64,000 bases of DNA from Acidimicrobiales bacterium (GTDB lineage Bacteria; Actinomycetota; Acidimicrobiia; Acidimicrobiales; Palsa-688), in assembly GCA_036378675.1 (NCBI GenBank), contig DASUWA010000023.1:1-64000 (forward strand), given 5' to 3'. The notes under the pieces are model-generated. The model worked only from the letters and a program-made list of their open reading frames with translations. It did no database searches and was not told the origin of the DNA. Shown one piece after another: positions 17,889-26,727 of this stretch; the first letter of the stretch is position 1; every line of letters starts with the position of its first letter. The position numbers and the translations under genes are program-made.

Positions 17889-19085
17889 TCATCCGACCTT
17901 CCACAGCGCCTTGAACTGTTGCTCGTAGTTGGTCGGGCCGGGCCAGTTGCCGCTGTTGTCCGACAGCTGCGACCGGGCCTGCTGGGGGTTGGTCACGAGG
18001 AAGGCCTCGGGGTTGTCGCCGGCCGCCACGATGTCCGACGTCAGCGGCATCCCGACGGACAGCCGGGCCATCCAGTCGACCACGACCCACATCACGTACG
18101 GCTCCGGGAGGATCGACCAAGCGGACGACGTGCCGTCGATCATGGACTGGAGCTCGGGCTGCTGCGCCTCCTGGCCGACGATCTTCACCTTGCTGTCGAG
18201 GCCGGCCGTCTTCAGCGCCGACACTACGCCGGGGAAGAGGTCCTGGAAGGAGAGGTACACGTAGTTGACATTCGGGTGGGCCTGCAGGTACGACACCACG
18301 GCTGAGGGCGTCTGGCCGGCGCCGACCTGGGTGAGGCTGAGCGGGAGCACCCCTAGCGTGCAGGCCGGGCAATCCTGCTGGAACACCTGCTGGGCGACGG
18401 TTTGGCCGGCGTTCAGGGACGGGAAGATCGGAATGGTGACGTACACCGCGTTGGCATGCCCGTTCGAGTCGGAGATCATCCATTCCGGCAAGAGCTTGCC
18501 GGCGACGCCACTGGCAGCCACGTCCTGGGCCACCCCGTAGAGCCCATTGGCCGCCCCCTGGGGGACATCAGGCGTGTAGGCGCCGAAGATGGCAATCCCC
18601 TTCGCCTTCGCCTCTTGCAGCTGCGGGGTGATCTCGTTGAGCTGGATGCTCGTGGTGGCGATGTACTTGTTGCCCGCGTCGATCGCCTGTTGGACCGCCG
18701 GCCCGGGGGTCGCGGTGTTGTAGGTGATCACCGTGGGCTTCCAACCGAGCGCCTGCGCGGCGGCGATGAAGCCCGGGTTGAGCAGGCTGCAGGCGGTCTG
18801 CGAGCAGGTCAGGAAGGCGACCTTCGTGCCGGGCGCCGGGGCGTGGGGCAGCGGCTGCGTTTCGGGAATGGTCGAAGGCACGGTCTGCGCGGCCTTCACC
18901 GCGGCGGTGGCCGCGGCCACGCCTGAGGCACCGGTGGCGACCGCGGTGGTGCTGCTGTGCCCGGCGGAGGCGGCTGAGGGCGAAGCAGCGGACGCCGACG
19001 AGGACTTGGAACCTGACGAGCAGGCGGCCAGCCCGGTGAGGCACGCCAGACCGAGCGCGACTGCTAAGAGATGACGGGACTTCAT
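17889..19085 (-). CDS. sugar-type ABC substrate-binding lipoprotein
   Basis: A 398-residue Peripla_BP_4-like protein. The signal peptide ends in the lipobox LAAC (Cys22), followed by an 80-residue Ser/Ala-rich linker and the binding domain (KVAFLTCSQTACSLLNPGF, GNKYIATTSIQLNEI, EPYVMWVVVDWMARL). It captures the substrate outside the membrane. First gene of the four-gene leftward operon SBP-ATPase-permease-GntR. Its promoter element lies 141 bp upstream inside the end of the P450 gene. The CSQTACSLL start differs from ribose binders, so the ligand may not be a sugar. Confidence 0.9.
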   Translation of the reverse strand: MKSRHLLAVALGLACLTGLAACSSGSKSSSASAASPSAASAGHSSTTAVATGASGVAAATAAVKAAQTVPSTIPETQPLPHAPAPGTKVAFLTCSQTACSLLNPGFIAAAQALGWKPTVITYNTATPGPAVQQAIDAGNKYIATTSIQLNEITPQLQEAKAKGIAIFGAYTPDVPQGAANGLYGVAQDVAASGVAGKLLPEWMISDSNGHANAVYVTIPIFPSLNAGQTVAQQVFQQDCPACTLGVLPLSLTQVGAGQTPSAVVSYLQAHPNVNYVYLSFQDLFPGVVSALKTAGLDSKVKIVGQEAQQPELQSMIDGTSSAWSILPEPYVMWVVVDWMARLSVGMPLTSDIVAAGDNPEAFLVTNPQQARSQLSDNSGNWPGPTNYEQQFKALWKVG

Positions 19086-19218
19086 CGAGAGATACCCCCC
19101 ATGGGTCAGTGGCCGCTGGAGCCGTTCGAGCGGCGAAGGAACGGACTCTCCGGTTCCGGTGAACGGGTCCGTTTCCCTTGATCGAAGTGTGACTCCTGAT
19201 CCGGCCTAAGTCAAGGGA

Positions 19219-20445
19219 TTACTTAAAATGATTATGATGATCTTGCTCGACCGCTGGTCCGGCGGCCGGCACATCCCACTCGAGCGGGAGGGCCAGGATG
19301 GAGATCTGCCCCCCATGGGCCAGCACCTCGCGATCCGGTCTGATGCGGTAGTCCGGGATGCGCTTATGCCATTCCTCGATGGCGATGCACAGCTCGGCCC
19401 GGGCCAGGTGCGACCCGAGGCAGCGGTGCTCGCTCGCCCCGAAGGCGATGTGCCGGTTGGGCGAGCGGTCCAGCCGCACCTCTTGAGGATTCTCGAACAC
19501 GTCGGGGTCGCGCGTGGCCGACTGGATGCTGAGCAGCACCATGTCGTCCTTCTTCATGGGACAGCCGTGGAAATCGACGTCTTGTTTGACCTTCCGCGCC
19601 ATGCTCACGATCGGGTACGCCCGCAGGAACTCCTCCACCGCGCTCGGGATGATCGACGGATCCCGGACGACCCACTCCCGGTCTGTGGGGTGTGCTGCCA
19701 GGTGCCAGAAGCACCAGCCCAGCACGCTCTTGGTGGTGTCGAGCGATCCGAAGGCGAGTGTCATACAAGTGTCGAGCAATTCCTCGGAGTCGATCGGGCG
19801 GTCGTCGATCGTCACGCCCATGAGATGGGTGAGGAAGTCCTCGGCCGGGTCGAGCGGCTGCTTCTCGCGATCCTTTACCAGTTCGGAGAAGTAGGCCTTG
19901 ATGTCGTTCATGGCTCCCACCGGGTCCAAACCCACCGCCGTAACGGTGCCCGAGATCCGGTTGGCGCAGTTGATCAGGAAGGGCACGTCGGTTTCCGGCA
20001 GGTGGGCCGCGGAGGCGAAGGTCAGGGCCGGGAGGTAGTCGCCTATGGAGGTCATGAAGTCGGTGGCCCCCTCGGCGACCAGCCCGTCCACCAACCGGGC
20101 CGCGTAAGCGCGGACGGTCGGTGTGAGATCGGCCACCGCCTTCGGCGAGAACCAACGGTTGAGCGGCGACCGATACTTCATGTGTACCGGTGGATCGGTG
20201 TACGAAGGCAGGAAGCGGTAGGCCGGGTCGGGGTCGGTCGGCACAATCGAGTGGTTGCCGAAGATCTCGGGGGTCTGGAAGGCCTCGCGGATGTCGGCGT
20301 AGCGGGTGAGCACCCAATAGCCCTGGGCCTCCGTGTTCCAGAACCACCGGTGCCGTTCCCGCAGCTCGTCTATCTCCCGGAAGTGCGACCCGGGAGGGCC
20401 CACCTTCGCACTGAGGTCAAGATCGACTATCGGGTAGTCGGCCAT
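19219..20445 (-). CDS. cytochrome P450
   Basis: A 408-residue bacterial class I P450 monooxygenase. The heme loop FGASEHRCLG (Cys about 341), ExxR as EFLR and the I-helix segment FGSLDTTK are present; Ser replaces Gly in two motif positions (the heme loop and the I-helix GG). It inserts one oxygen atom using electrons from a ferredoxin, for which the 65-residue protein at 27798 is a candidate. A GAGGGAGGGGGA site precedes the ATG. It is divergent from the acyl-CoA dehydrogenase at 20529. Hydroxylation of an unactivated carbon of the imported substrate is inferred. Confidence 0.93.
   Translation of the reverse strand: MADYPIVDLDLSAKVGPPGSHFREIDELRERHRWFWNTEAQGYWVLTRYADIREAFQTPEIFGNHSIVPTDPDPAYRFLPSYTDPPVHMKYRSPLNRWFSPKAVADLTPTVRAYAARLVDGLVAEGATDFMTSIGDYLPALTFASAAHLPETDVPFLINCANRISGTVTAVGLDPVGAMNDIKAYFSELVKDREKQPLDPAEDFLTHLMGVTIDDRPIDSEELLDTCMTLAFGSLDTTKSVLGWCFWHLAAHPTDREWVVRDPSIIPSAVEEFLRAYPIVSMARKVKQDVDFHGCPMKKDDMVLLSIQSATRDPDVFENPQEVRLDRSPNRHIAFGASEHRCLGSHLARAELCIAIEEWHKRIPDYRIRPDREVLAHGGQISILALPLEWDVPAAGPAVEQDHHNHFK
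19226..19240 (-). promoter_or_regulatory. island promoter element D (TCATCATAATCATTT, minus strand)
   Basis: Copy of the shared element, oriented toward the ABC operon that starts at 19085. It lies entirely within the last codons of the P450 gene, where it encodes the run His-His-Asn-His-Phe. Confidence 0.5.
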
Positions 20446-20509
20446 ACGTCCCCCTCCCTCTCGTGACGTTAGCTGAAGCCTAAGGATCCTGTGGACAGGA
20501 AGTCAATAC

Positions 20510-20524
20510 TCATTATAATGATTC
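20510..20524 (+). promoter_or_regulatory. island promoter element C (TCATTATAATGATTC)
   Basis: The best copy of the shared element: TCATTATAATGA is a perfect 12-bp palindrome and contains the consensus -10 TATAAT. It ends 4 bp before the acyl-CoA dehydrogenase ATG, which has no ribosome-binding site, so the mRNA is probably leaderless. The divergent P450 has TTGACT just beside it on the other strand. Confidence 0.6.
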
Positions 20525-20528
20525 GCAT

Positions 20529-21770
20529 ATGAATGCCGGGGGGTCCGTCGAGGAGTTCGCGAACCAGGCGCGTAGGTGGCTTGAAACTGTGGCCAAGCAC
20601 CGTTCCGACCCCGTTGCCACTGGCTGGGCCGAAGGGTCCGACGATGTTTCGGTCTTCCATGACCTCACCGAGGACCAGGAACGCCTGCTGCTGCACGAAG
20701 CGATGGCATGGCAGCGGTTGAAGTTCGACGCCGGTTACGGAGCCATCTCGTGGCCGGAGGAGTTCGGGGGGCTCGGGCGGCCGGCGGAGTATGAAACGGC
20801 GTTCCGCCGGGTGGAGGCGGAATTCGAGGTGCCGCCGGGCCACGAGACCTTCTCGGTGACGGTCGGCCTCGTAGCCCCGACCGTCCGTGAGTTCGGGACG
20901 GAGCAACAGCGACAGGTCCTGATCCCCCGCTTCCTGCGGACCGAGGAGCTCTGCTGCCAGCTGTTCTCCGAGCCGGGGGCCGGGTCCGACCTGGCCTCGC
21001 TCTCGACGCGGGCCGAGCGCGACGGCGACTCGTGGGTGGTCCGAGGGCAGAAGGTGTGGAGCTCGGGTGCCCAGTTCTCGGCGTGGGGCGAGCTGATCGC
21101 CCGGACCGACGGGGGCGCCAAGCACGCCGGGCTCACCGCCTTCATGGTTCCTATGGACCTCCCGGGCGTGACGGTGAGACCCATCCGCCAGATGTCCGGA
21201 GGGTCCAGCTTCAACGAGGTGTTCCTCGACGACGTCCGGCTGCCCGACCGTCTTCGCCTGGGTGAGGTGGGCCAGGGCTGGAAGGTCGCGTTGACGACCC
21301 TCGGCTTTGAACGGGCCGGCAGTGGCGGCGGGCGGTCGGTGGGGGGTTCGTGGGAGCAGTTGCTGGCGCTGGCTCGCCATCTCGGCCGGAACGACGACCC
21401 GGTCGTGCGCCAGGAGCTGGCCCGCTGTTTCGCCAACGAACGGGTCCGCGGCTTCGTACGGGCGCGGGTCGAGCAGAACGCCGAGGCTGGCGGCGCTCCG
21501 GGGCCGGAAGGCTCGATAGGGAAGCTGCTGTGGACCCGGTCGCTGGCCGAGATCTCGCACATCGCGGGCGAACTGCTGGGTCCGCGCCTGACCGCCGACA
21601 GCGGCGAGTGGGGAACCTGGGCGTGGACCGCTCACGTCCTCGGCGCTCCCGGCTACCGCATCGCCGGCGGTTCGGACGAGATCCAGCACAACATCATCGC
21701 CGAGCGGGTGCTGAGGCTCCCGCGTGACCCGCGGCCCGTCATGGCCGCGCCCGAGGAGACGGACAAATGA
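20529..21770 (+). CDS. acyl-CoA dehydrogenase
   Basis: A 413-residue FAD enzyme that forms the alpha-beta double bond of an acyl-CoA. It has the flavin-binding SEPGAGSDLASL segment, a GGSSFNEVFLDDVRLP middle strand and a C-terminal YRIAGGSDEIQHNIIAERV. It resembles the FadE-type dehydrogenases of steroid and terpenoid side-chain degradation more than fatty-acid ones. The stop overlaps the CoA-transferase start (ATGA). It is the first of at least five coupled genes, 20529-25849. Confidence 0.9.
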   Translation: MNAGGSVEEFANQARRWLETVAKHRSDPVATGWAEGSDDVSVFHDLTEDQERLLLHEAMAWQRLKFDAGYGAISWPEEFGGLGRPAEYETAFRRVEAEFEVPPGHETFSVTVGLVAPTVREFGTEQQRQVLIPRFLRTEELCCQLFSEPGAGSDLASLSTRAERDGDSWVVRGQKVWSSGAQFSAWGELIARTDGGAKHAGLTAFMVPMDLPGVTVRPIRQMSGGSSFNEVFLDDVRLPDRLRLGEVGQGWKVALTTLGFERAGSGGGRSVGGSWEQLLALARHLGRNDDPVVRQELARCFANERVRGFVRARVEQNAEAGGAPGPEGSIGKLLWTRSLAEISHIAGELLGPRLTADSGEWGTWAWTAHVLGAPGYRIAGGSDEIQHNIIAERVLRLPRDPRPVMAAPEETDK

Positions 21771-23092
21771 CCACGACCGCGCCGAAGCACCCCGCTGTGG
21801 AGGCGCCCGCCGACGCGTCCCGCCGGCCCCGGGCCCGCCGCGGCCCGCTCGCAGGTATCCGGGTCGCCGACTTCTGCTGGATGGGGGTGGGAGCGGTGGC
21901 CACCCGGATGCTGGCCGACTTCGGCGCCGAGGTGATCAAGATCGAGGACCGGACCCGCATCGACATGCCGCGCCGGCTCCCGCTCTACAAGGGCGATCCC
22001 CGCAGCTACGGTGAGGAGCTCCCCGACGCCGACCCCGATCGCGGCGGCCTGTTCAACAACTACAGCCGCAACAAGCTCGGCGTCACCATCAACCTGCGGA
22101 CCGAACGGGGCCGGGAGCTGGCCTCAGAGCTCATCGCCGCCAGCTCCGTGGTGACCGAGAACTTCGCCCCCGGCGTGATGGAGCGCTGGGGCTTCACGTT
22201 CGACCGGTTGCGGGAGCTGGTCCCCGACGTGATCTACGCCCGCATGAGCGGGTACGGGCACAGCGGCCCCCATCAGCACTACCGCAGCTACGGACCGGTG
22301 GTGCAGGCCGCGAGCGGGCTCTCCTACATCGCTGGTCTTCCCGGCCATGAACCCTCCGGGTGGGGCCTGTCCTACATGGACAACATGGCGGCGTACTACA
22401 ACTCGGCCGCCATCCTCATGGCGCTACGGAACCGGCGGAAGACCGGCCTGGGAACGGAGATCGACGTCGCCGCGGTCGAGGTGGGCGTCAGCCTCATCGG
22501 ACCGATGCTGCTCGACGTAACCGTCAACGGGCACAGCACGCACCGCCCGGACTTTCCCACGGGCAACCGCCTCGAGCACCCGCAGGCGGCGCCGCACGGG
22601 GTGTACCCCTGCGCAGGAGAGGACGAGTGGGTGGCTGTCTCGGTCTTCGACGACGCGGGCTGGCAGGGCCTGGAAGCCGCGATGGGGCGGCCGGCGTGGG
22701 CGTCCCACCCGGAATTCGCCTCCCAGGCCTCACGATTCGCCCACCAGGACCGGCTCGACGGGTTCCTGGCCGGGTGGACCGGGGCCCGGGAAAGGCACGA
22801 GATAATGCACCTCCTGCAGGCCCATGGCGTGCCCGCGGCGGCGGTGCAGAACGCCCGGGATCTGACCGAGACGGATCCGCAGATCGCCGCCCACGGGACG
22901 TTCTTCGAGCTGGATCACCCGGTCATCGGGCCGGCCCGCTTCGAGGGCTTCCCGGTGATCATGTCCGGTGGGGGCGCGGATCACTGGCGTTCCGCGCCCT
23001 TGCTGGGCGAAGACAACAGTTATGTGCTCGGGGAGATCCTCGGGATCGGCGAGGAAGAGCAGCTCGAGCTCAGGATCGAAGGGATCATATGA
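21767..23092 (+). CDS. family III (CaiB/BaiF) CoA transferase, first of a pair
   Basis: A 441-residue enzyme that moves CoA between acids. It has LAGIRVADFCWMGVGAVATRML, VIKIEDRTR, the nucleophilic Asp233 in GTEIDVAAVEVG, and the NRLEHPQAAPHGVYPC segment before the C-terminal domain. A 25-residue Ala/Arg-rich N-terminal extension precedes the core. It overlaps both neighbours by 4 bp. No acyl-CoA ligase is present in the island, so it may activate the acid product. Adjacent paralogous CoA transferases can form one heteromeric enzyme, as BbsEF does. Confidence 0.9.
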   Translation: MTTTAPKHPAVEAPADASRRPRARRGPLAGIRVADFCWMGVGAVATRMLADFGAEVIKIEDRTRIDMPRRLPLYKGDPRSYGEELPDADPDRGGLFNNYSRNKLGVTINLRTERGRELASELIAASSVVTENFAPGVMERWGFTFDRLRELVPDVIYARMSGYGHSGPHQHYRSYGPVVQAASGLSYIAGLPGHEPSGWGLSYMDNMAAYYNSAAILMALRNRRKTGLGTEIDVAAVEVGVSLIGPMLLDVTVNGHSTHRPDFPTGNRLEHPQAAPHGVYPCAGEDEWVAVSVFDDAGWQGLEAAMGRPAWASHPEFASQASRFAHQDRLDGFLAGWTGARERHEIMHLLQAHGVPAAAVQNARDLTETDPQIAAHGTFFELDHPVIGPARFEGFPVIMSGGGADHWRSAPLLGEDNSYVLGEILGIGEEEQLELRIEGII

Positions 23093-24279
23093 ACGACGAC
23101 GCTTCGCCCGACCGGCGGCCGCTGCCGTACGACGGGTTGCGGGTGGTGGAGCTGGCCGGCGACCCGGCCGGCGAGCTGTTGGGGAAGCTCCTGGCCCAGT
23201 ACGGGGCGGACGTCGTCAAGGTGGAGCCCCCGGCGGGTTCCGCCACACGGCGGATCGGACCTTTCGCGGCCGGCCAGGAGGATCCCGACCGCAGCCTGAC
23301 CTTCTGGTACTACAACACCGGCAAGGCCAGCCTGGTGCTGGACCTGCCAGCCCAGCAGGCGGAGCTGGATGCGCTGCTCGACCGGGGCGACGTCGTCATC
23401 GTGTCGGCCCCGCCGGCCGACTTCCCCCGCCTCGGGATCGACCTCGGAACCTTGCCGAATCGTGAGCGGCTGATCTCATGCTGCATCACCCCCTTCGGCC
23501 TGACCGGTCCGTGGAAGGACTACCGCAGCTCGGACCTGGTGGCCTTGGCAGCAGGAGGCATCCTCAACAGCTGCGGCTATGACGACCATTCGATCCCGCC
23601 CATCCGGCCGGCCGAGAACCAGGCCTTCCACATCGCCGCCAGCTTCGCCCACCAGGCGGTGCTCCTCGCCCTCCTCGAACGGGACGCGACGGGAAGGGGC
23701 CAGACACTCGACGTGGCGATCCACGACTGCGTGGCCGTTAGCGGCGAACTGGCCAACCCGTTCTGGTTCTATCCCGAGGTGCTCGTCCAACGGCAGACCT
23801 GCCGCCATGCGCAGCCGGCACCGACGGCGCCAGCGTTGTTCGCCACTCTCGACGGGCGCTACGTGTACTTCGCCCTCGTTCTGGCCGACATCAAGCCTTG
23901 GAACGCCTTGGTCGAATGGATGGGCGCCCTGGGCATGGCAGCCGATCTGACCGAACCGGAGTACGCCCACCTGGTCCACCGCCAGGCCCGCTTCCCGCAC
24001 ATCCAGTCCATCCTCGAGGCCTTCTGCCTCGTACAGGATGCCGAGACGCTCTACCACGAAGGCCAGGCCCGCGGTCTCCCCATCGCGGTCGTCAACTCAC
24101 CCGACGAGGTGATACACGACGAGCACCTGTCGGCGCGTGGCTTCTTCCAGCGCGTCGAGCGCGACGGCGAGTTCGTGGGCGTCTACCCGGGGCCCCCGAT
24201 CCAGTTCTCCAGCTACCGGGCCGCACCGCCGACGCCTCCTCCCCGGCTGGGTGCGTCTGGAGGGGAGGTGTGGGGGTGA
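23089..24279 (+). CDS. family III (CaiB/BaiF) CoA transferase, second of the pair
   Basis: A 396-residue protein of the same family: LRVVELAGDPAGELLGKLLA, VVKVEPPAGS, NTGKASLVLDL and the nucleophilic Asp208 in GQTLDVAIHDC. It is shorter than its neighbour and lacks that N-terminal extension. The start is the ATG at 23089, which overlaps the upstream stop as ATGA; the longer open frame upstream is a shadow. It ends with a GTGA overlap into the DUF35 gene. Both paralogs keep the Asp, so either two activities or a heteromer is possible. Confidence 0.9.
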   Translation: MNDDASPDRRPLPYDGLRVVELAGDPAGELLGKLLAQYGADVVKVEPPAGSATRRIGPFAAGQEDPDRSLTFWYYNTGKASLVLDLPAQQAELDALLDRGDVVIVSAPPADFPRLGIDLGTLPNRERLISCCITPFGLTGPWKDYRSSDLVALAAGGILNSCGYDDHSIPPIRPAENQAFHIAASFAHQAVLLALLERDATGRGQTLDVAIHDCVAVSGELANPFWFYPEVLVQRQTCRHAQPAPTAPALFATLDGRYVYFALVLADIKPWNALVEWMGALGMAADLTEPEYAHLVHRQARFPHIQSILEAFCLVQDAETLYHEGQARGLPIAVVNSPDEVIHDEHLSARGFFQRVERDGEFVGVYPGPPIQFSSYRAAPPTPPPRLGASGGEVWG

Positions 24280-24701
24280 CCCCGCTGGCACCGCCGCCCT
24301 CCCCGCCCGGCCCGGCCGTGGCCGACGGGCTGTGGTCGGATTCCGACCCGCCCCGCCTGTTGGCCGGCTGCTGCCGCGACTGCGGGGCCTACTCCTTCCC
24401 GGTCCCCGACGCCTGCGCCCGGTGCTCGAGCGTGGACATCGCGGCGGAGAATCTGCCCCCCACCGGGACTCTGTGGACCTGGACCGTCCAGCGCTTCCAG
24501 CCGAAGGAGCCGTTCGACGGGGCCGAACCGTTCGCCCCCTACGGGGTGGGCTATGTCGATTTCGGGGGCAAGGTGCTCGTGGAGGGCCGGCTCGTCGAGA
24601 GCGACCCGCGGCGGCTGGCCATCGGGATGCGGGTGGAGACCTGCCTCGTGATGTACCGGCCCGGCACGTACACCTACGCATTCCGGGAGGTCCAGCCGTG
24701 A
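24276..24701 (+). CDS. DUF35 OB-fold protein with zinc ribbon
   Basis: A 141-residue thiolase partner. It has four ribbon cysteines (CRDCGA...CARC, about 32-50), then an OB fold (GTLWTWTVQRF, YGVGYVDFGGKVLVEGRL, GMRVETCLV). The GTG start overlaps the CoA-transferase stop, and its own stop overlaps the GTG of the thiolase gene, so it is translated together with that thiolase. DUF35 proteins deliver or position acyl-CoA substrates for SCP-x/Ltp enzymes. Confidence 0.88.
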   Translation: MTPLAPPPSPPGPAVADGLWSDSDPPRLLAGCCRDCGAYSFPVPDACARCSSVDIAAENLPPTGTLWTWTVQRFQPKEPFDGAEPFAPYGVGYVDFGGKVLVEGRLVESDPRRLAIGMRVETCLVMYRPGTYTYAFREVQP

Positions 24702-25849
24702 CGGCCACCGACGTCGCCATCGTGGGGATCGGCATGCACCGCTTCGGCCGGACCGACGGTGTGAGCGGCCGGGCCCAGGGCGCCCACGCGGTGCGGGCCG
24801 CCCTGCGCGACGCCGGGATCGAGTGGAAGGACGTGCAGTTCGCCTTCGGTGGCAGCGCCGCATCGGGCAACGCCGACACGCTCGTCAACGAGATGGGGCT
24901 CACGGCACTTCCGTTCATCAACGTAAGCAACGGGTGTGCCACCGGTGGCAGCGCGCTCACGGCGGCCGCCACCACGATCGCGTCCGGCGCCTACGACCTC
25001 GGTGTGGCGGTCGGATTCGACAAGCATCCGCGCGGCGCGTTCAACGCCGATCCCGAAGGCAGCGGGCTGGGCCGCTGGTACGGCCAGACCGGCATGATGC
25101 TGACGACCCAGTTCTTCGCCATGAAGTTGCAGCGCTACCTCCATGACCATGCGATGGGCCAGGACGTCCTGGCCGCCATCGCCGCCAAGGCCTACGCCAA
25201 CGGGTCGCTGAACGAGAACGCGTGGCGCCGGTCGGCCTTGACCGAGGACGAGATCACCGCCTCCCCGATGGTCAACGACCCGCTCACCCAATACATGTTC
25301 TGTTCGCCGGGTGAGGGTGCGGTGGCGCTGGTGCTGGCCCGGGCCGACCGGGCCCGCTCGTACACCAGCCGGCCCGTGTACCTGCGGTCGGTCAGCTTCC
25401 GGACCCGCCGCTACGGATCGTTCGAGGTGTTCAGCCCCTATCTGAGCCCGGACCGGGCTGACAGCCCGACGGTGGAAGCGGCCCGGGGCGCCTTCGACGA
25501 CGCCGGCGTCGGCGCCGATGAGGTGAAGGTGGCCCAGATCCAGGACACGGAAGCCGGGGCGGAGCTGATGCACATGGCCGAGACGGGGCTGTGCAAGCAC
25601 GGAGAGCAGGAGGCCATGATCACGGCCGGTGAGACCCGCATAGGGGGCTCGTTGCCCATCAACACCGACGGCGGTTGCATCGCCAACGGCGAACCCATCG
25701 GGGCCTCGGGGCTGCGGCAGATCTACGAGAACGTCCTGCAGCTGCGCGGCGACGCCGGGCCTCGCCAGGTTCCGGGCCGCCCCGACGTCGCGTTCAGCCA
25801 CGTGTACGGGGCGCCCGGGGTGAGCGCCTGCACAATCACAATCGTGTAG
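24698..25849 (+). CDS. SCP-x-type thiolase
   Basis: A 383-residue thiolase-fold enzyme. The nucleophile is Cys in VSNGCATGGSAL (about 84), the canonical SCP-x motif. The C-terminal motif is DGGCIANGEPIGASGLRQI. It likely performs thiolytic cleavage of a 3-ketoacyl-CoA with its DUF35 mate. It differs from the Ltp-like protein at 13040, which lacks both motifs. The start is the GTG overlapping the DUF35 stop. The stop codon lies inside a 14-bp tandem repeat array. Confidence 0.9.
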   Translation: MTATDVAIVGIGMHRFGRTDGVSGRAQGAHAVRAALRDAGIEWKDVQFAFGGSAASGNADTLVNEMGLTALPFINVSNGCATGGSALTAAATTIASGAYDLGVAVGFDKHPRGAFNADPEGSGLGRWYGQTGMMLTTQFFAMKLQRYLHDHAMGQDVLAAIAAKAYANGSLNENAWRRSALTEDEITASPMVNDPLTQYMFCSPGEGAVALVLARADRARSYTSRPVYLRSVSFRTRRYGSFEVFSPYLSPDRADSPTVEAARGAFDDAGVGADEVKVAQIQDTEAGAELMHMAETGLCKHGEQEAMITAGETRIGGSLPINTDGGCIANGEPIGASGLRQIYENVLQLRGDAGPRQVPGRPDVAFSHVYGAPGVSACTITIV

Positions 25850-25906
25850 GCACAGTCGTACAGGCGCAGTCGTATAGGGACAGTCGTATAGGGACAGTCG
25901 TATAGG
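25837..25906 (+). repeat. five tandem 14-bp repeats (CACAGTCGTATAGG type)
   Basis: Units at 25837, 25851, 25865, 25879 and 25893. The last two are identical apart from none of their 14 bases, and the first two are more diverged. The array starts in the thiolase coding end and runs to 23 bp before the SDR start, between two co-directional genes. It could be slippage or a multi-site binding region. Confidence 0.9.
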
Positions 25907-25928
25907 ACCCATCAGGGGGTGTTTGCCA

Positions 25929-26708
25929 ATGTCGCTGGAAGGAAGAGTTGCGGTTGTCACCGCCGGGAGCCGGAGCATCGGCCGGGGGGTGGCCGAAGGC
26001 CTTCTGTCGGACGGAGCTCGCGTTGTGATCTCCGGGCGGGACGAGGTGAAGGGCAAGCAGGCCCTGGAGGAGATGGGCGCGGGGGACCGGGCCACCTTCT
26101 TCTCCGCCGACGCGCGCCGCCAGGACGACACCGAGGCCCTGATCGACTTCGCCGTCGATCGGTACGGCCCGGTGGACATCCTGGTCAACAACGCCGGCGG
26201 TTCGAGCGGGTTCGCCCCGCTCGCCGAGTTATCGGACGAGGCGTGGCGGGAGGCCAACGACTGGATCCTCAACTCCGCCTTCTGGGCCACCCGCCGGGCC
26301 CTGCCGTCCATGATCGCCGGCGGGTGGGGGCGGATCATCAACATCTCGTCGCTCGAAGGCAAGCACGTGCTGCATCCCCAGGCCAGTCACTACGCAACGT
26401 TCAAGGCCGCCCTCAACGGGCTGACCCGTGCCGTGGCGGTGGAGTACGGCCCGGTCGGCATCACCGCCAACGCCATATGCCCGGGGGCGGTCGAGACCGA
26501 CCTGACCCGCACGGCGGGAGCCCAGGCGGCGGCCGCCGCCGGCATCAGCTACGAGCAGTTCCTCGAGGGCTACGCCGCCCAAGCGTTGACCAAGCGTCTC
26601 AACACCGTCGCGGAGGTCGCCGCCGTCGCCGCCCTCCTCGCGTCGGAGGCCGGGGCCGGGATCACCGGATCCACCATCAACGTCGACGGCGGAACGTCAC
26701 CGTGGTGA
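25929..26708 (+). CDS. short-chain dehydrogenase/reductase
   Basis: A 259-residue classical SDR with TAGSRSIG (about 10-17), NNAG, catalytic Ser in NISSLEG and the YATFK Tyr-Lys pair, and the C-terminal TINVDGG. It likely interconverts a hydroxyl and a ketone on a CoA thioester. The ATG at 25929 is preferred because GGGGGTG lies 8 bp upstream; a TTG six bases earlier is closer to the site. It is separated from the thiolase by the tandem repeats and converges with the kinase-like gene 20 bp away. Confidence 0.9.
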   Translation: MSLEGRVAVVTAGSRSIGRGVAEGLLSDGARVVISGRDEVKGKQALEEMGAGDRATFFSADARRQDDTEALIDFAVDRYGPVDILVNNAGGSSGFAPLAELSDEAWREANDWILNSAFWATRRALPSMIAGGWGRIINISSLEGKHVLHPQASHYATFKAALNGLTRAVAVEYGPVGITANAICPGAVETDLTRTAGAQAAAAAGISYEQFLEGYAAQALTKRLNTVAEVAAVAALLASEAGAGITGSTINVDGGTSPW

Positions 26709-26727
26709 TCGCCGGCCGTCGTTCGGT

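Noticed and set aside
22360-23088. N-terminal extension of the second CoA transferase
   Set aside because: It is the first CoA transferase read in another frame; the family start and ATGA overlap fix the start at 23089.
25837-25906. Short repeats as a CRISPR array
   Set aside because: Units are contiguous 14-mers with no spacers, and no cas genes are present.
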